Positions 19,260 to 28,873 are shown, numbered from the stretch's first letter. The stretch: DNA of 64,000 bases from Stigmatella aurantiaca DW4/3-1 (GCF_000165485.1 NC_014623.1:4978893-5042892); one strand, 5' to 3'. The notes: generated from the letters alone by a model not told the origin. A program made the numbers and translations.

Positions 19260-19351
19260 AAGGCTTTGGCTGCTGGCTTCGGCTACCGGCCTTGAACAGA
19301 AGGCCGAGGGCTGGACAGCCACCGGCATGACATGAAGGAAGGATTGGGACG

Positions 19352-19561
19352 ATGCCCAAGTTGAAGACTCGGAGCAGTGCAAAGAAGCGGTTGCAGGTGA
19401 AGAAGAGCGGCAAGGTGAAGCACGGCAAGGCCTACGGCAAGCACCTCTTCACCCACGCGAAGACCCCCGCCCAGAAGCGGCGCAACCGCGGAACGGGTCA
19501 CCTTCGCGACATGGATGCCAAGAAGGTCATCAAGGAGATGTTCCCCTACGGGGCGAACTAG
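19352..19561 (+). CDS. rpmI: 50S ribosomal protein L35
   Basis: 69 residues, full length. MPKLKTRSSAKKRLQVKKSG and KRRNRGTGHL are the family signature. It lies 92 bases after infC and 83 before rplT, the universal order. In enterics L20 represses this operon by binding its leader; I cannot see an L20 site with confidence. Confidence 0.97.
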   Translation: MPKLKTRSSAKKRLQVKKSGKVKHGKAYGKHLFTHAKTPAQKRRNRGTGHLRDMDAKKVIKEMFPYGAN

Positions 19562-19644
19562 CTGAACCCCTAACCCAGGGCTCTGGCGGAGCGGCGTGAG
19601 GCCTGCGCCGCGGAGCTCCCCCTGAAGCAGTCGAGGAGTGTGTC

Positions 19645-19992
19645 ATGCGCGTCAAGAAGGGCTTCAAGGCCCGTCGCCGTCGTAATCGGATTTTGAAGCT
19701 GGCCAAGGGTTACCGCGGCCGCCGGAAGAACTGCTACAAGCGCGCCAACCAGGCCGTGGAGCGGGCGCTCGACTACGCCACCCGCGACCGCGCGGTGCGC
19801 AAGCGCAACTTCCGTTCGCTGTGGATCGTCCGCATCAACGCGGCGGCCCGTGGCGTGGGGCTGTCCTACTCGAAGCTGATCGCCGGCCTGGCCAAGGCGA
19901 AGATCTCGCTGGACCGCAAGGTGCTGGCGGACCTGGCCGTCGCGGATCCTTCGGGCTTTACCGCCGTCGCCAACATCGCGAAGGCGGCCTGA
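19645..19992 (+). CDS. rplT: 50S ribosomal protein L20
   Basis: 115 residues, full length, beginning [20 protein letters not shown]. The basic N-terminal arm and the globular domain ([18 protein letters not shown]) are complete. It is an assembly protein and, in enterics, the autoregulator of its own operon. Confidence 0.97.
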   Translation: MRVKKGFKARRRRNRILKLAKGYRGRRKNCYKRANQAVERALDYATRDRAVRKRNFRSLWIVRINAAARGVGLSYSKLIAGLAKAKISLDRKVLADLAVADPSGFTAVANIAKAA

Positions 19993-19995
19993 CGG

Positions 19996-20101
19996 CACCG
20001 GCCCTGGGGGCCGGTGGACAGAGCGAGGAGGGGCTCCCTGAGGGGCTCCTCGCGCTGGAAACGGTTCCATGGGCTGCCTCGCAAGGGCGGCCCTTTTTTT
20101 T
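19996..20101 (+). terminator. Three-hairpin leader ending in an intrinsic terminator before pheS
   Basis: Three stems fill the rplT-pheS spacer: CACCGGCCC/GGGCCGGTG (19996-20016, nine perfect pairs, loop TGG); GAGGAG/CTCCTC (20025-20051) with an inner CCC/GGG; and GGGCTGCC/GGCGGCCC (20071-20093) followed by eight T residues (20094-20101). The last is a textbook intrinsic terminator 38 bases before pheS. In enterics the same spacer carries the pheM leader and attenuator. I find no Phe-rich leader peptide here, so it may simply end the L20 transcript or act by another attenuation route. Confidence 0.8.
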
Positions 20102-20139
20102 GCCCCACCGGCAGAGTGCGTGGGGACAGGAGTGAAGTC

Positions 20140-21189
20140 ATGCGAGACCGCTTGGAGACCCTCGCGGATGCGGCGCGGCGGGACATCACCGTTGCGTCCG
20201 AAGTGTCCGCCGTCGAGGCGTTGAGGATCCGCTACCTGGGCAAGAAGGGCGAGCTGTCGGGCGTGCTCGGGGGCATGGGCAAGCTGCCTCCCGAGGAGCG
20301 CAAGGCGCTGGGCGAGGTGGCCAACCAGGTCAAGACGGAGATCGAAAAGCTCCTGGCGGAGGCCCTGCGGCGTGCCGAGGAAGCCGCCCTGGAGGCCGAG
20401 CTGAAAGGCCCCCGGCTGGATGTGACGCTGCCCGGCCGCGCGGTGACTCCTGGCAGCCGGCACCCCGTGTCGCGGACGATGGAGGAGATTGTCCGCACGT
20501 TCGCCCGGTTGGGGTTCGAGGTGGCCGTGGGCCCCGAGATCGAACTGGACTACTTCAACTTCGAGGCGCTCAACCTCCCGAAGGATCACCCTGCCCGGGA
20601 CATGCAGGACACCTTCTATGTGGACGAGGCCTCGCTCGGACACGTGCAAAAGGCCGACAGCCCTGTGTTGTTGCGCACCCACACCTCCCCGGTTCAGGTG
20701 CGCTACATGCTGGCCCGTAAGCCGCCCGTTCGGGTGGTGGTGCCCGGACGGGTCTATCGCCGGGACTCGGACATCACCCACACCCCCATGTTCCACCAGG
20801 TGGAAGGCCTGCTCGTGGACAAGGACGTGAGCTTCGCGGAGCTCAAGGGCACGCTGGATGCCTTCGTGAAGGCGTTCTTCGGCTCGGACACACGCACGCG
20901 CTTCAGGCCGTCCTTCTTCCCCTTCACCGAGCCCTCGGCGGAGGTGGACATCTCCTGCACCTCATGCGGTGGGAAGGGCTGCCGGATCTGCAAGATGACC
21001 GGTTGGCTGGAGGTGCTGGGCAGCGGCATGGTGCATCCCAACGTCTTTACCTCCAGCGGGTACGATCCGCGCGAGGTGACGGGCTATGCCTTCGGCATGG
21101 GCGTCGAGCGCATCGCCATGTTGCACTACCGCATCGACGACCTGCGCATGATGTTCGAGAACGACGCGCGCTTCCTCGAGCAGTTCTGA
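20140..21189 (+). CDS. pheS: Phenylalanyl-tRNA synthetase alpha subunit
   Basis: 349 residues from ATG 20140 (AGGAG eight bases upstream); a longer in-frame frame upstream runs through the terminator and is not coding. It has the N-terminal coiled-coil arm, then the class II core: motif 1 [20 protein letters not shown], motif 2 region [20 protein letters not shown], and motif 3 [20 protein letters not shown]. The Cys-rich [16 protein letters not shown] loop is typical of one subgroup. Confidence 0.97.
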   Translation: MRDRLETLADAARRDITVASEVSAVEALRIRYLGKKGELSGVLGGMGKLPPEERKALGEVANQVKTEIEKLLAEALRRAEEAALEAELKGPRLDVTLPGRAVTPGSRHPVSRTMEEIVRTFARLGFEVAVGPEIELDYFNFEALNLPKDHPARDMQDTFYVDEASLGHVQKADSPVLLRTHTSPVQVRYMLARKPPVRVVVPGRVYRRDSDITHTPMFHQVEGLLVDKDVSFAELKGTLDAFVKAFFGSDTRTRFRPSFFPFTEPSAEVDISCTSCGGKGCRICKMTGWLEVLGSGMVHPNVFTSSGYDPREVTGYAFGMGVERIAMLHYRIDDLRMMFENDARFLEQF

Positions 21190-21245
21190 GCGGTGGTCCA
21201 GAGCATCCACGGAACCCAGTGACACGTCCGGAAGAGGGTTGAACT

Positions 21246-23654
21246 GTGAAGATTTCGGTGAAGTGGCTCGGCGATTACGTGGCGCTGCCAGCGGTGGAAG
21301 AGCTGGCGCGCAAGCTGACCGCGGCGGGGCTGGAGATCGAAGGGATGGAGCGGCCGGGTGAGGCCCTTCAGGGCGTGGTGGTGGCCCAGATTCGCGAGTC
21401 CGTGCAGCACCCCAACGCGGACAAGCTGTCCGTGACCCAGGTGGACGCGGGGGGCCCGCAGCTGCTGCAGGTGGTGTGCGGCGCGAAGAACTTCAAGGTG
21501 GGGGACAAGGTGCCCCTGGCCACCGTTGGCACGAAGTTGCCCAATGGCGTGGAGATCAAGCAGGCAGCGCTCCGGGGCGTGGACAGCCACGGGATGCTCT
21601 GCTCGTCGAAGGAGCTGGGGCTCTCCGAGGAGTCCTCGGGGTTGCTCATCCTTCCGGCGGGGTTGAAGCCTGGGTTGCCCATCGCCTCGGCGCTGGGGCT
21701 GGACGATGTGGTGCTGGAGGTGAACGTCACCCCGAACCGGCCGGACGCCCTGTCGCACCTGGGGGTGGCCCGGGAGGTGGGGGTGGTGACGGGCGTGGCG
21801 TTCCGTCCGCCGGAGCCGAAGCTCTCCGAGGCGGGAGGGGCCACGGCGGACAAGGTGAAGGTGCGCATCGAGGATCCCGTGCGTTGTCCTCGCTATGCCG
21901 CGCGGGTGGTCGAGAACGTCACCATCCAGCCCTCGCCTCAGTGGCTGCAGGACCGGCTGAAGGCCTGTGGCGTGCGTGCCATCAACAACGTGGTGGACGT
22001 GACCAACTACGTCAACCTCGAGTATGGCCAGCCGCTGCATGCGTTCGATCTCGACAAGGTGGCGGGGCAGGAGATCGTCATCCGCTGTGCCCGTCCGGGG
22101 GAGAAGATCCGCACATTGGATGGCAAGGAGCGCACGCTCGATGCGGACGATCTGGCCATTTGTGACCGGGACCGTGCTCAGGCCATTGCAGGGGTGATGG
22201 GCGGCGCGGACAGCGAGGTGACCGGGGGCACGAAGCGCATCGTGCTGGAGTCCGCGAACTTCCTGGCCTCCAGTGTCCGCCGCTCCTCCAAGCGTCATGG
22301 GCTGCACACCGAGGCGTCGCATCGCTTCGAGCGTGGGGCGGACCTCGATGCCGTGGGCCCTGCCATTGACCGGGCCGCGCAGCTCATCGCGGAGTTGTCG
22401 GGAGGTACCGTGGCTTCTGGCCGCGTGGATGTGTACCCCGGCCAGAAACCCGCCCGGCGCGTGACGCTGCGCTTCGCCCGGGTGGAGAAGGTGTTGGGCA
22501 CGGCCGTTCCGGAAGGGGAGTGCCGCCGAATCCTCGGCGCGCTCGGGTTCCGGGGGGTGGAGGACGGGTCTGCGCAGGCCACCTTCGAGGTGCCCCGGGC
22601 GCGGGTGGACGTGGAGCGCGAGGAGGATCTCCTCGAAGAAATCGCCCGGGTGTTCGGCTACGACAACATCCCGGCACGTCTGCCCCGCGGCGTGGCGGAG
22701 CTTGCCCCCGAGCCGCCCCAGGCCGAAGCCGAGCGGCGCCTGCGTCAGGCACTCTCCGGTGCGGGGTTGAACGAGGTGGTGAACTACTCGTTCGTGGCCC
22801 CGAGGAACCTGGAGGTGCTGGGAGGCAAGGATGCACCCGTGGTACTCGTCAATCCGCTCAGCGTGGAACAGTCCGTGATGCGCACCAGCCTGTTGCCTGG
22901 GTTGCTGGAGAACCTCTCTCGCAGCGTGCGGCACCAGGTGGAGCGCGTGGCCATCCATGAGACGGGCCGTGCCTATGTCCGGGATCCGGAAGGCGGCCAG
23001 GGCCAGCGCCCGGCGACCCGCGAGGTGTCCCGCGTGGCCGGGCTGGTCTGGGGCCTGCGCTCGGGGCGGACCTGGACGCAGAAAGATGCCCGGATGGACT
23101 TCTATGACGCCAAGGGCGCCGTGGAGGCGGTGCTGCACGGCCTGCGCGTGGTGGGCGCCCGCTTCGAGCCCGCGGAGGCCCCTGCCTGGCATCCACGGGC
23201 CTGCGCCCAGGTGCTTCTGGCCGACGGCACGGTGCTGGGGCATGTGGGAGAACTCCACCCGCGCGTAACGAAGGCGCTGGAGCTGCCCCAGGGCGTGTTC
23301 GCTTTCGAACTGGACACGGAGCCGCTGTACGCCGCGGCGCAGCTTGCGCCCGCCTACCACGCCCTGCCGCGCTTCCCAGCGGTGTTGCGGGATCTGGCCG
23401 TGGTGGTGCCCGTGGAACTGCGCAATGACGAGGTCCGCCGCGTCATCCTCGAGGTGGGGGGCACCCTGGTGGAGGATGCCCTCATCTTCGACGTGTACAC
23501 GGGCAAACCCATCCCCGAGGGGAAGAAGAACCTGGCTTATGCCATCCGCTACCGGTCGCAGGAGCGCACGCTCACCGATGGCGAGGTGGGGGAGGCGCAT
23601 CAGCGCATCATCTCCGAGGTGAATCAGCGCCTGGGAGGCGCCCTGCGCGCCTGA
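21246..23654 (+). CDS. pheT: Phenylalanyl-tRNA synthetase beta subunit
   Basis: 802 residues, full length. Domains in order: EMAP-II-like tRNA-binding domain (about 40-150), B3/B4 editing domain with the AINNVVDVTNYVNLEYGQPLHAFD signature, B5, the catalytic-like core, and the C-terminal ferredoxin-fold anticodon-binding domain (LPRFPAVLRDLAVVVP). It lies 56 bases after pheS. Confidence 0.97.
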   Translation: MKISVKWLGDYVALPAVEELARKLTAAGLEIEGMERPGEALQGVVVAQIRESVQHPNADKLSVTQVDAGGPQLLQVVCGAKNFKVGDKVPLATVGTKLPNGVEIKQAALRGVDSHGMLCSSKELGLSEESSGLLILPAGLKPGLPIASALGLDDVVLEVNVTPNRPDALSHLGVAREVGVVTGVAFRPPEPKLSEAGGATADKVKVRIEDPVRCPRYAARVVENVTIQPSPQWLQDRLKACGVRAINNVVDVTNYVNLEYGQPLHAFDLDKVAGQEIVIRCARPGEKIRTLDGKERTLDADDLAICDRDRAQAIAGVMGGADSEVTGGTKRIVLESANFLASSVRRSSKRHGLHTEASHRFERGADLDAVGPAIDRAAQLIAELSGGTVASGRVDVYPGQKPARRVTLRFARVEKVLGTAVPEGECRRILGALGFRGVEDGSAQATFEVPRARVDVEREEDLLEEIARVFGYDNIPARLPRGVAELAPEPPQAEAERRLRQALSGAGLNEVVNYSFVAPRNLEVLGGKDAPVVLVNPLSVEQSVMRTSLLPGLLENLSRSVRHQVERVAIHETGRAYVRDPEGGQGQRPATREVSRVAGLVWGLRSGRTWTQKDARMDFYDAKGAVEAVLHGLRVVGARFEPAEAPAWHPRACAQVLLADGTVLGHVGELHPRVTKALELPQGVFAFELDTEPLYAAAQLAPAYHALPRFPAVLRDLAVVVPVELRNDEVRRVILEVGGTLVEDALIFDVYTGKPIPEGKKNLAYAIRYRSQERTLTDGEVGEAHQRIISEVNQRLGGALRA

Positions 23655-23676
23655 ATTCCTGAATGAAGTCAGGAGG

Positions 23677-23705
23677 TTGACACGCCTCGGGGAAGGCTGT
23701 CAGCA
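23677..23705 (+). promoter_or_regulatory. Possible promoter for ihfA
   Basis: TTGACA (23677-23682) is a perfect -35 box; 17 bases on, TCAGCA is a poor -10. It lies in the 93-base pheT-ihfA spacer, where read-through from pheT is the alternative. Confidence 0.3.
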
Positions 23706-23747
23706 TCCGCTCCGTTCATTGCTGCGGAAGGGTTTCCGAGGGACCGT

Positions 23748-24152
23748 ATGACGAAGGCGGACATCATCGAGGGCGTCTACGAGAAGGTCGGCTTCTCCAA
23801 GAAGGAGTCGGCGGAGATCGTCGAGCTCGTCTTCGACACCCTGAAGGAAACGCTGGAACGCGGGGACAAGATCAAGATCTCCGGGTTTGGCAACTTCCAG
23901 GTGCGGCAGAAGAAGGCCCGCGTGGGCCGCAACCCGCAGACGGGCAAGGAGATCGAGATCTCGGCCCGCCGGGTGCTGACCTTCCGGCCGAGTCAGGTGC
24001 TCAAGAGCGCCCTCAATGGCGAGGCCCCCCCGGAGAACCACGCGGAGATCGACGCCCGGGAAGAGGAGAACGACGAGAACGAAGATTTTGACTCGGAGGA
24101 CATGGATTCCGAGGACATGGAGGCCGAAGGGGCCGAGGGCGGGAAGTACTGA
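23748..24152 (+). CDS. ihfA: Integration host factor alpha subunit with acidic tail
   Basis: 134 residues against about 99 for the enteric protein. The HU/IHF fold is complete: MTKADIIEGVYEKVGFSKKE, IKISGFGNFQVRQKKARVGR with the Pro-tipped arm NPQTGKEIEI, and VLTFRPSQVLKSALN. The last 35 residues are almost all Glu/Asp (EEENDENEDF and on), an extension absent from enteric IHF that may modulate DNA binding. Its place after pheT is conserved from Escherichia coli. A short GGCC/GGCC stem and T5 run follow the stop. Confidence 0.93.
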   Translation: MTKADIIEGVYEKVGFSKKESAEIVELVFDTLKETLERGDKIKISGFGNFQVRQKKARVGRNPQTGKEIEISARRVLTFRPSQVLKSALNGEAPPENHAEIDAREEENDENEDFDSEDMDSEDMEAEGAEGGKY

Positions 24153-24194
24153 GGCCCTGGGCCGGTTTTTCTCACGGCCGCTTGCGGCTCCTGC

Positions 24195-24223
24195 TTGACG
24201 CTGGCGTCATGGAGGGGCATAAG
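24195..24223 (+). promoter_or_regulatory. Promoter for tRNA-Pro
   Basis: TTGACG (24195-24200) and CATAAG (24218-24223) are 17 bases apart and the tRNA begins 26 bases downstream of the second box. Confidence 0.5.
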
Positions 24224-24249
24224 GGCGGCCCGTTTCACGACGGCAGTGC

Positions 24250-24326
<77 letters not shown>

Positions 24327-24328
24327 TC

Positions 24329-24375
24329 GAAGGCCCTGGAGTTTCACCGGTTGACCGGTGGGCTCCAGGGCCTTC
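24329..24375 (+). terminator. Nested hairpin after tRNA-Pro
   Basis: GAAGGCCCTGGAG (24329-24341) pairs perfectly with CTCCAGGGCCTTC (24363-24375). Inside the loop CACCGGT/ACCGGTG (24345-24360) forms a second stem. ACCTTTTGG follows. It starts two bases after the tRNA and is its likely terminator. Confidence 0.75.
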
Positions 24376-24781
24376 ACCTTTTGGGCTCCTGGACTGCGGA
24401 GGGGGGGCAGAGCTGAATGCGTCCCGTGCTCTCCGCTCACCCCACAGGGCTGGCAGGTGCGTGCCTCCTACCCAAGGCGGCCCCGGACGCGCGTCGGCAT
24501 CGCCTCGCGACGCTCATCCCATCAGAGTGGGTTGCGTTGCTGTCTTCACGGCTGTCAATGCAGCCAAGCCAGATCGCCACGCAGTTCAAGAAAACCAAGA
24601 CCAATACACAGGTGAGAATACAGAGCGGTAGATGTGTGCCATTCCGTGAGGAGCGAATCTCAACTGTTAGGTTTTGGCCGTTCTCTGCTGCCGTCTCCAG
24701 GAGTTTGAGAGGCTGATGTACCCTTAGAGCCAAAACCCACCCGGCCTGTTGCTTCCGGGACCACGCCAGCGAGTCCTCCGC
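24376..24781. other. Gene-free stretch at the left border of the accessory region
   Basis: I see no coding sequence here. Open frames lack start signals and have mixed third-position composition, and the middle is less GC-rich than the flanks. The only structure found is a nine-base inverted pair, GGTTTTGGC (24670-24678) and GCCAAAACC (24729-24737). No transposase remnant is recognisable. Confidence 0.5.
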
Positions 24782-26818
24782 ATGACGAGTCCTTCGTCCT
24801 CCTCAGGTCCACGGATGCGTTTGCGTTCAGCGACCCCCGGACGGGAGCGCTGGGATATCGAGCCCCTGTTAGGTTCGCCAGACTTGGCCGAGGAGTTGGA
24901 GAAGGCGCTCTTGTTGAACAAGGGTGTGGTCAAGGTGAGCGCCAGCCCTGTGTCGGGCCGAATCCTGATCCTCTATGGCGTCGGCAGCCTTGAGGCGTCA
25001 GTGGAGGCGCTGTTGCGAGAGGCGCTGGAGCGGCTTCCTTCCCAGAAGACCGCCGAGCCCCCGGCCAAGAGGGGATTCAACGCATTATCCGGTCCGCTTC
25101 TGGAGCTGCTTCCTGCGCTTGAGCAGCTCAAACGGCCTCTCATGTGGTCCGTGGTGAGCCATGGACTGAGCATCGCCCAAGGGCTGTTCGTCGTCGCCAC
25201 GTTGAACGCCGCCCTTGAGAAGAACCCCAAGCTGTTGCGGAGGTTGCTGGGCTCTCGTTTCGGGATCATGAGCTCCATGCTCATGATCTCCACGGGCGCG
25301 AACATGTACGTTCAACATCAGCGCAAGCGGGCTTGGAGGCAGCTCGCGCGCAATTATGAGCACGCGCTGCGTGCCAGGGTGTTGGCCGCCATCGAGGCGC
25401 AGGATCTGGCCACCTTCGATCAACAGGGCACAGGCCGGCTCCTGAGCCTCATGACCAAGGACACGGCCCGGATCACTTCCTTCCTGGAACGGGGGGTGGA
25501 CGACGCCGTCAAAAACGCCCTCACCATCCTCATCTCCGGCAGCTTGTTGCTCACGACCTCTCCGGTGCTTGTACTCATTGCGTGCCTGCCCGTGCCCTTC
25601 ATGGTGCTGCCTCTGCGCAAGTTGGGCCAGAGGGCTTCCGCAGCCCGCACGCGTCAGAACGAGCGCTCGGATCTTTTCACCCAGCACCTGGAGAATAGTT
25701 TCTCCGGCATCATCGACATCAAGAGCTTCACCGCGGAGCAGCAGGATATTCGCCGCCTGTCCGAGTCTGCCCGGCAGTTGGCCGATGCGGAGTTGGAGGC
25801 GGCGGAGGTCTCCTCGCTCGAAGCCCATCTCATGCAGGGCGCGTTCGCCACTGGGTTCGTGGTGATGACCGTCTACGGTGGACTGAAGACCCTCAAGGGA
25901 CGGCTCTCCGACAAGGTGTTCGCGAGGACGATGTACCTGTTCCCGCAGGTCCTGGGGGCTCTCGGAGGCGTGAGCGAGGTGCTGGGGAACTACCGCGCCG
26001 CAGCCAGCTCCGCGGAGCGCCTCAAGGAAATGCTCGGCTCGCGCCCAAGCATCCAGAGCGGTCCTGTCCGGCTGCCCAAGGGCCAGGTGCGGGGCGAGGT
26101 TCTCTTCGAGAACGTCGTCTTTGGCTACGAGCCGTCCACGACGGTCATCCATGGCATTTCTCTCCACCTGCGCCCCGGAGAGACGCTCGCCATCGTCGGG
26201 CCCACCGGTTCTGGCAAGAGCACCCTCCTGCGGCTGCTGCTGCGCTTCCACGATGTGCGTGATGGAAGCATCCGGGTGGATGGCCATGATCTCCGGACGC
26301 TGGATCTGCAGGATCTTCGCTCCGCCATCAGCATCGTGGGTCAGGAGCCTTACCTGTTCGATGGAACGGTGAAGGACAACGTGCTCCTTGGCCATCCCCA
26401 GGCTTCCGACGAGGACGTTGCAGAGGCCCTCAAGAGCGCGGGAGCACTGGAGTTCGTCAACGCCCTCAGGGGCCGCATGGACGCTCAGGTGGGCGAGCGC
26501 GGCCGGAAGCTCTCGGGCGGCCAACGGCAGCGGATCGCCATCGCCCGTGCCCTGCTGAAAAAAGCTCCCATCCTCGCGCTCGATGAGGCGACCTCCCATC
26601 TGGACTACGAGACGGAGGCCGCCATCCAACGCTCGGTCCGCAACGCGTCATCGCGGATGAGCATGATCGTGGTGGCCCATCGTCTCTCCACCATCCGCCG
26701 CGCGGACATGATTCTGGTCGTCGACCAGGGGAAGGTCCGGGAGATGGGGCGTCACGATGAGCTGCTGGCGCATGGGGGGCTCTACTCGTTTCTTTGGAAC
26801 CTTCAGAGTGGCGAATGA
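24782..26818 (+). CDS. ABC exporter (fused membrane and ATPase domains) with N-terminal HMA-like domain
   Basis: 678 residues from ATG 24782. Residues about 20-95 look like a ferredoxin-fold HMA domain without the metal-binding CxxC (LLLNKGVVKVSASPVSGRIL). A six-helix exporter domain follows (ANMYVQHQRKRAWRQLARNY, with helices near 250-300). The ATPase has Walker A GPTGSGKST (473-481), signature LSGGQ (577-581), Walker B ILALDEATS and the H-loop VAHRLST. There is no C39 peptidase domain, so it is not a standard LanT. It could export the RiPP, but it lies 8 kb away and is followed by an unrelated hydrolase gene. Confidence 0.85.
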   Translation: MTSPSSSSGPRMRLRSATPGRERWDIEPLLGSPDLAEELEKALLLNKGVVKVSASPVSGRILILYGVGSLEASVEALLREALERLPSQKTAEPPAKRGFNALSGPLLELLPALEQLKRPLMWSVVSHGLSIAQGLFVVATLNAALEKNPKLLRRLLGSRFGIMSSMLMISTGANMYVQHQRKRAWRQLARNYEHALRARVLAAIEAQDLATFDQQGTGRLLSLMTKDTARITSFLERGVDDAVKNALTILISGSLLLTTSPVLVLIACLPVPFMVLPLRKLGQRASAARTRQNERSDLFTQHLENSFSGIIDIKSFTAEQQDIRRLSESARQLADAELEAAEVSSLEAHLMQGAFATGFVVMTVYGGLKTLKGRLSDKVFARTMYLFPQVLGALGGVSEVLGNYRAAASSAERLKEMLGSRPSIQSGPVRLPKGQVRGEVLFENVVFGYEPSTTVIHGISLHLRPGETLAIVGPTGSGKSTLLRLLLRFHDVRDGSIRVDGHDLRTLDLQDLRSAISIVGQEPYLFDGTVKDNVLLGHPQASDEDVAEALKSAGALEFVNALRGRMDAQVGERGRKLSGGQRQRIAIARALLKKAPILALDEATSHLDYETEAAIQRSVRNASSRMSMIVVAHRLSTIRRADMILVVDQGKVREMGRHDELLAHGGLYSFLWNLQSGE

Positions 26819-26863
26819 CTTCCAATCCCTGATTCCAGGGATTGCTGATGCCAGGAGGCCGTG

Positions 26864-28489
26864 ATGAACGATGCATTGAGAGAGCAGATCGATGGCTTGT
26901 TCAGCCCCTGGAGCCGTCCGGACAGCCCAGGGGGGGCCGTGGGCGTCTACCAGGAGGGCGAGCTCGTCCATGCACGCGGCTACGGCGCCGCGAACCTGGA
27001 GCACGCTGTCCCCATCACGCCAGCCACCGTGTTCCACGTGGCCTCGCTCTCCAAACAATTCACCGCCGTGGCCGTGGGGCTCCTGGCCCGAGAGGGCCGC
27101 CTCTCACTCCAGGACGATATCCGGCGCTATGTGCCAGAGTTGCCCGAAGGCCCCCCCATCACGTTCCGGCACATCATCCACCACACCAGCGGTCTGAGGG
27201 ATCAGTGGGATCTGCTGCGCTTGGCGGGCTGGCGTGCCGCGGATCTCAAGACGACAGACGACATCCTGTGGCTGGCCTCGCGACAGAAGGAGCTGAATTT
27301 CCCAACGGGGACCCGTTACCAGTACATCAATACTGGCTACACGTTGATGGCCCTTGCGATCGAGCGCATCACCGGCCTCTCCTTGCAGGCGTACGCGGAA
27401 GAAAACCTCTTCCAGCCGCTCGGAATGCGCCACACGTCCTTCCAGGACGATCACCGGCGGCTCGTCCAGCACAGGGCCCAGGCCTACTCGCGTGAAGCGG
27501 GTGGGCCCTGGAAGCTCAACATTCCCGCCTACGAGACGATAGGCCCCACGGGGTTGCTTTCGACGGTCGAGGACTTCACCTTCTGGGAGCGCAACTTCCT
27601 CTCCCCCACGGTAGGGGACGAGGCCTTCATCCAACAGCTCTCGCGGCCCGGCCACTTCGACGACGGGCGGCCCCTCAGCTATGGCTTTGGCCTCATCCTG
27701 GGACAATACCGGGGGCTGGCCGTCGCGGAGCACGCAGGCGGGGACGCGGGCTTCGCTTCCTATTTCCTGCGCTTTCCCGAGCAGCGCTTCGCGGTCGCCA
27801 TCTTCTGCAATGCCGCCGAGATGAGGCCCGGGCTGCTGACGCGGCAGATCGCCGACATCCTCCTGGCCGACCACTTCAAGGAAGGGCCAGCCCCGGATAG
27901 ACACTTGCCCTCCTGGGCGGGCCGGGCTGCCGGAGCCGCCGGTTCCGCCTTGAGCGAATTCGAGGCCATGACAGGCCTCTACCGGGACCAGTGGAGTGGG
28001 GCGACCCTCGGGGTTGAATCCCGAGGAGGGAAAATCTTCCTCGTGCCGAGCACCGGTGGAACGTATGAGCTGCTGCCAGCGGGCCCGGGCTGCTTGCGCT
28101 TCCCGGATGTGGACGCGCAATGTCAATTCACCCCGGCAGAGGGCAACACGCCGGTCCGGATGAAGGTCACGCACGCGGGGCAGACCACGGCGATGTGTGA
28201 ACGCATCGAGGTGGCGGAGCGGGGGCCAGAATCGTTGGCCGAGTACGCCGGTACCTACCGGAGCGACGAGTTGGGTGTTCACTACACCCTCGCCGTTTCA
28301 GGAGAGGCCCTCGTCCTGCGGCGCGAGAAGTTCGCGGAGGCCCGTGTCCAATTCACCTCGGAGAATGACGGCTCAACCCGCAGCGGTGATGGGGTCCATC
28401 TGCGCTTTGTCCGCGATGATCACAACCGCATCACCGGCTTGTTCTTGAACGCCGAGCGTGCCTGGAACATCCACTTCGTCCGCACGTAA
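26864..28489 (+). CDS. Serine beta-lactamase-like hydrolase (class C/esterase type)
   Basis: 541 residues from ATG 26864 (AGGAGG five bases upstream; the overlapping GTG 26861 would be too close). The catalytic Ser-x-x-Lys is SLSK in HVASLSKQFTAVA, and the Tyr-x-Asn motif is YIN in YQYINTGYTLMA. A C-terminal beta-rich domain of about 180 residues (EYAGTYRSDELGVHYTL) matches the lipocalin-like extension often found in this family. No signal peptide is visible. The gene begins 45 bases after the exporter, so the two are probably co-transcribed. Confidence 0.85.
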   Translation: MNDALREQIDGLFSPWSRPDSPGGAVGVYQEGELVHARGYGAANLEHAVPITPATVFHVASLSKQFTAVAVGLLAREGRLSLQDDIRRYVPELPEGPPITFRHIIHHTSGLRDQWDLLRLAGWRAADLKTTDDILWLASRQKELNFPTGTRYQYINTGYTLMALAIERITGLSLQAYAEENLFQPLGMRHTSFQDDHRRLVQHRAQAYSREAGGPWKLNIPAYETIGPTGLLSTVEDFTFWERNFLSPTVGDEAFIQQLSRPGHFDDGRPLSYGFGLILGQYRGLAVAEHAGGDAGFASYFLRFPEQRFAVAIFCNAAEMRPGLLTRQIADILLADHFKEGPAPDRHLPSWAGRAAGAAGSALSEFEAMTGLYRDQWSGATLGVESRGGKIFLVPSTGGTYELLPAGPGCLRFPDVDAQCQFTPAEGNTPVRMKVTHAGQTTAMCERIEVAERGPESLAEYAGTYRSDELGVHYTLAVSGEALVLRREKFAEARVQFTSENDGSTRSGDGVHLRFVRDDHNRITGLFLNAERAWNIHFVRT

Positions 28490-28504
28490 GCCGCGAAATG
28501 TCTA

Positions 28505-28795
28505 TCAGGCGGAGGGCTTGGTGTCCGGACCAGAGTCCTCCTCGCCGGGCGTTGTCGGCCCGGAGCCCTCCGCCTTCTCTGCGGCCTGCTCGGCCATCAC
28601 CTCCGCGATCAGGTCTTCCAGGTCCTCCACGAACCGGGTTGCCTGCTTGCGGAGCTCGACGCCGATGGCAATGCCATTCTTCAGCGCATTCTCCACCAGC
28701 GGCCGGAGCTTCTTGCGCAGCTCTTCGCGGTCAATCCTGGCGCCCACGGCAGCGCCCAGGGCAAATGAAATGAAGGCAATGATTGGACGATTCAC
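28505..28795 (-). CDS. Small membrane-anchored hypothetical protein
   Basis: 96 residues. An N-terminal hydrophobic helix with glycine zipper (IIAFISFALGAAVGA) is followed by an amphipathic charged helix (RIDREELRKKLRPLVENALK) and an acidic, disordered tail. The layout resembles YtxH/DUF5132-like small proteins, but I cannot place it. It is the only minus-strand gene between 8.5 and 48.9 kb apart from the FKBP gene. The start is GTG 28795 with a poorly spaced AGAG. Confidence 0.6.
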   Translation of the reverse strand: MNRPIIAFISFALGAAVGARIDREELRKKLRPLVENALKNGIAIGVELRKQATRFVEDLEDLIAEVMAEQAAEKAEGSGPTTPGEEDSGPDTKPSA

Positions 28796-28873
28796 CTCTT
28801 GATTCTACGTGGCGTTCGTACATAGGGTCAAGCCGCCGCCGCTCACCGTGCGCGGCACAGGGGAGGGGAAAAA

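Noticed and set aside
20014-20139. N-terminal extension of pheS
   Set aside because: It would be translated through an intrinsic terminator and adds residues absent from the family.
24417-24716. Open frame between tRNA-Pro and the ABC exporter
   Set aside because: No ribosome site, mixed third-position composition and no recognisable motif.
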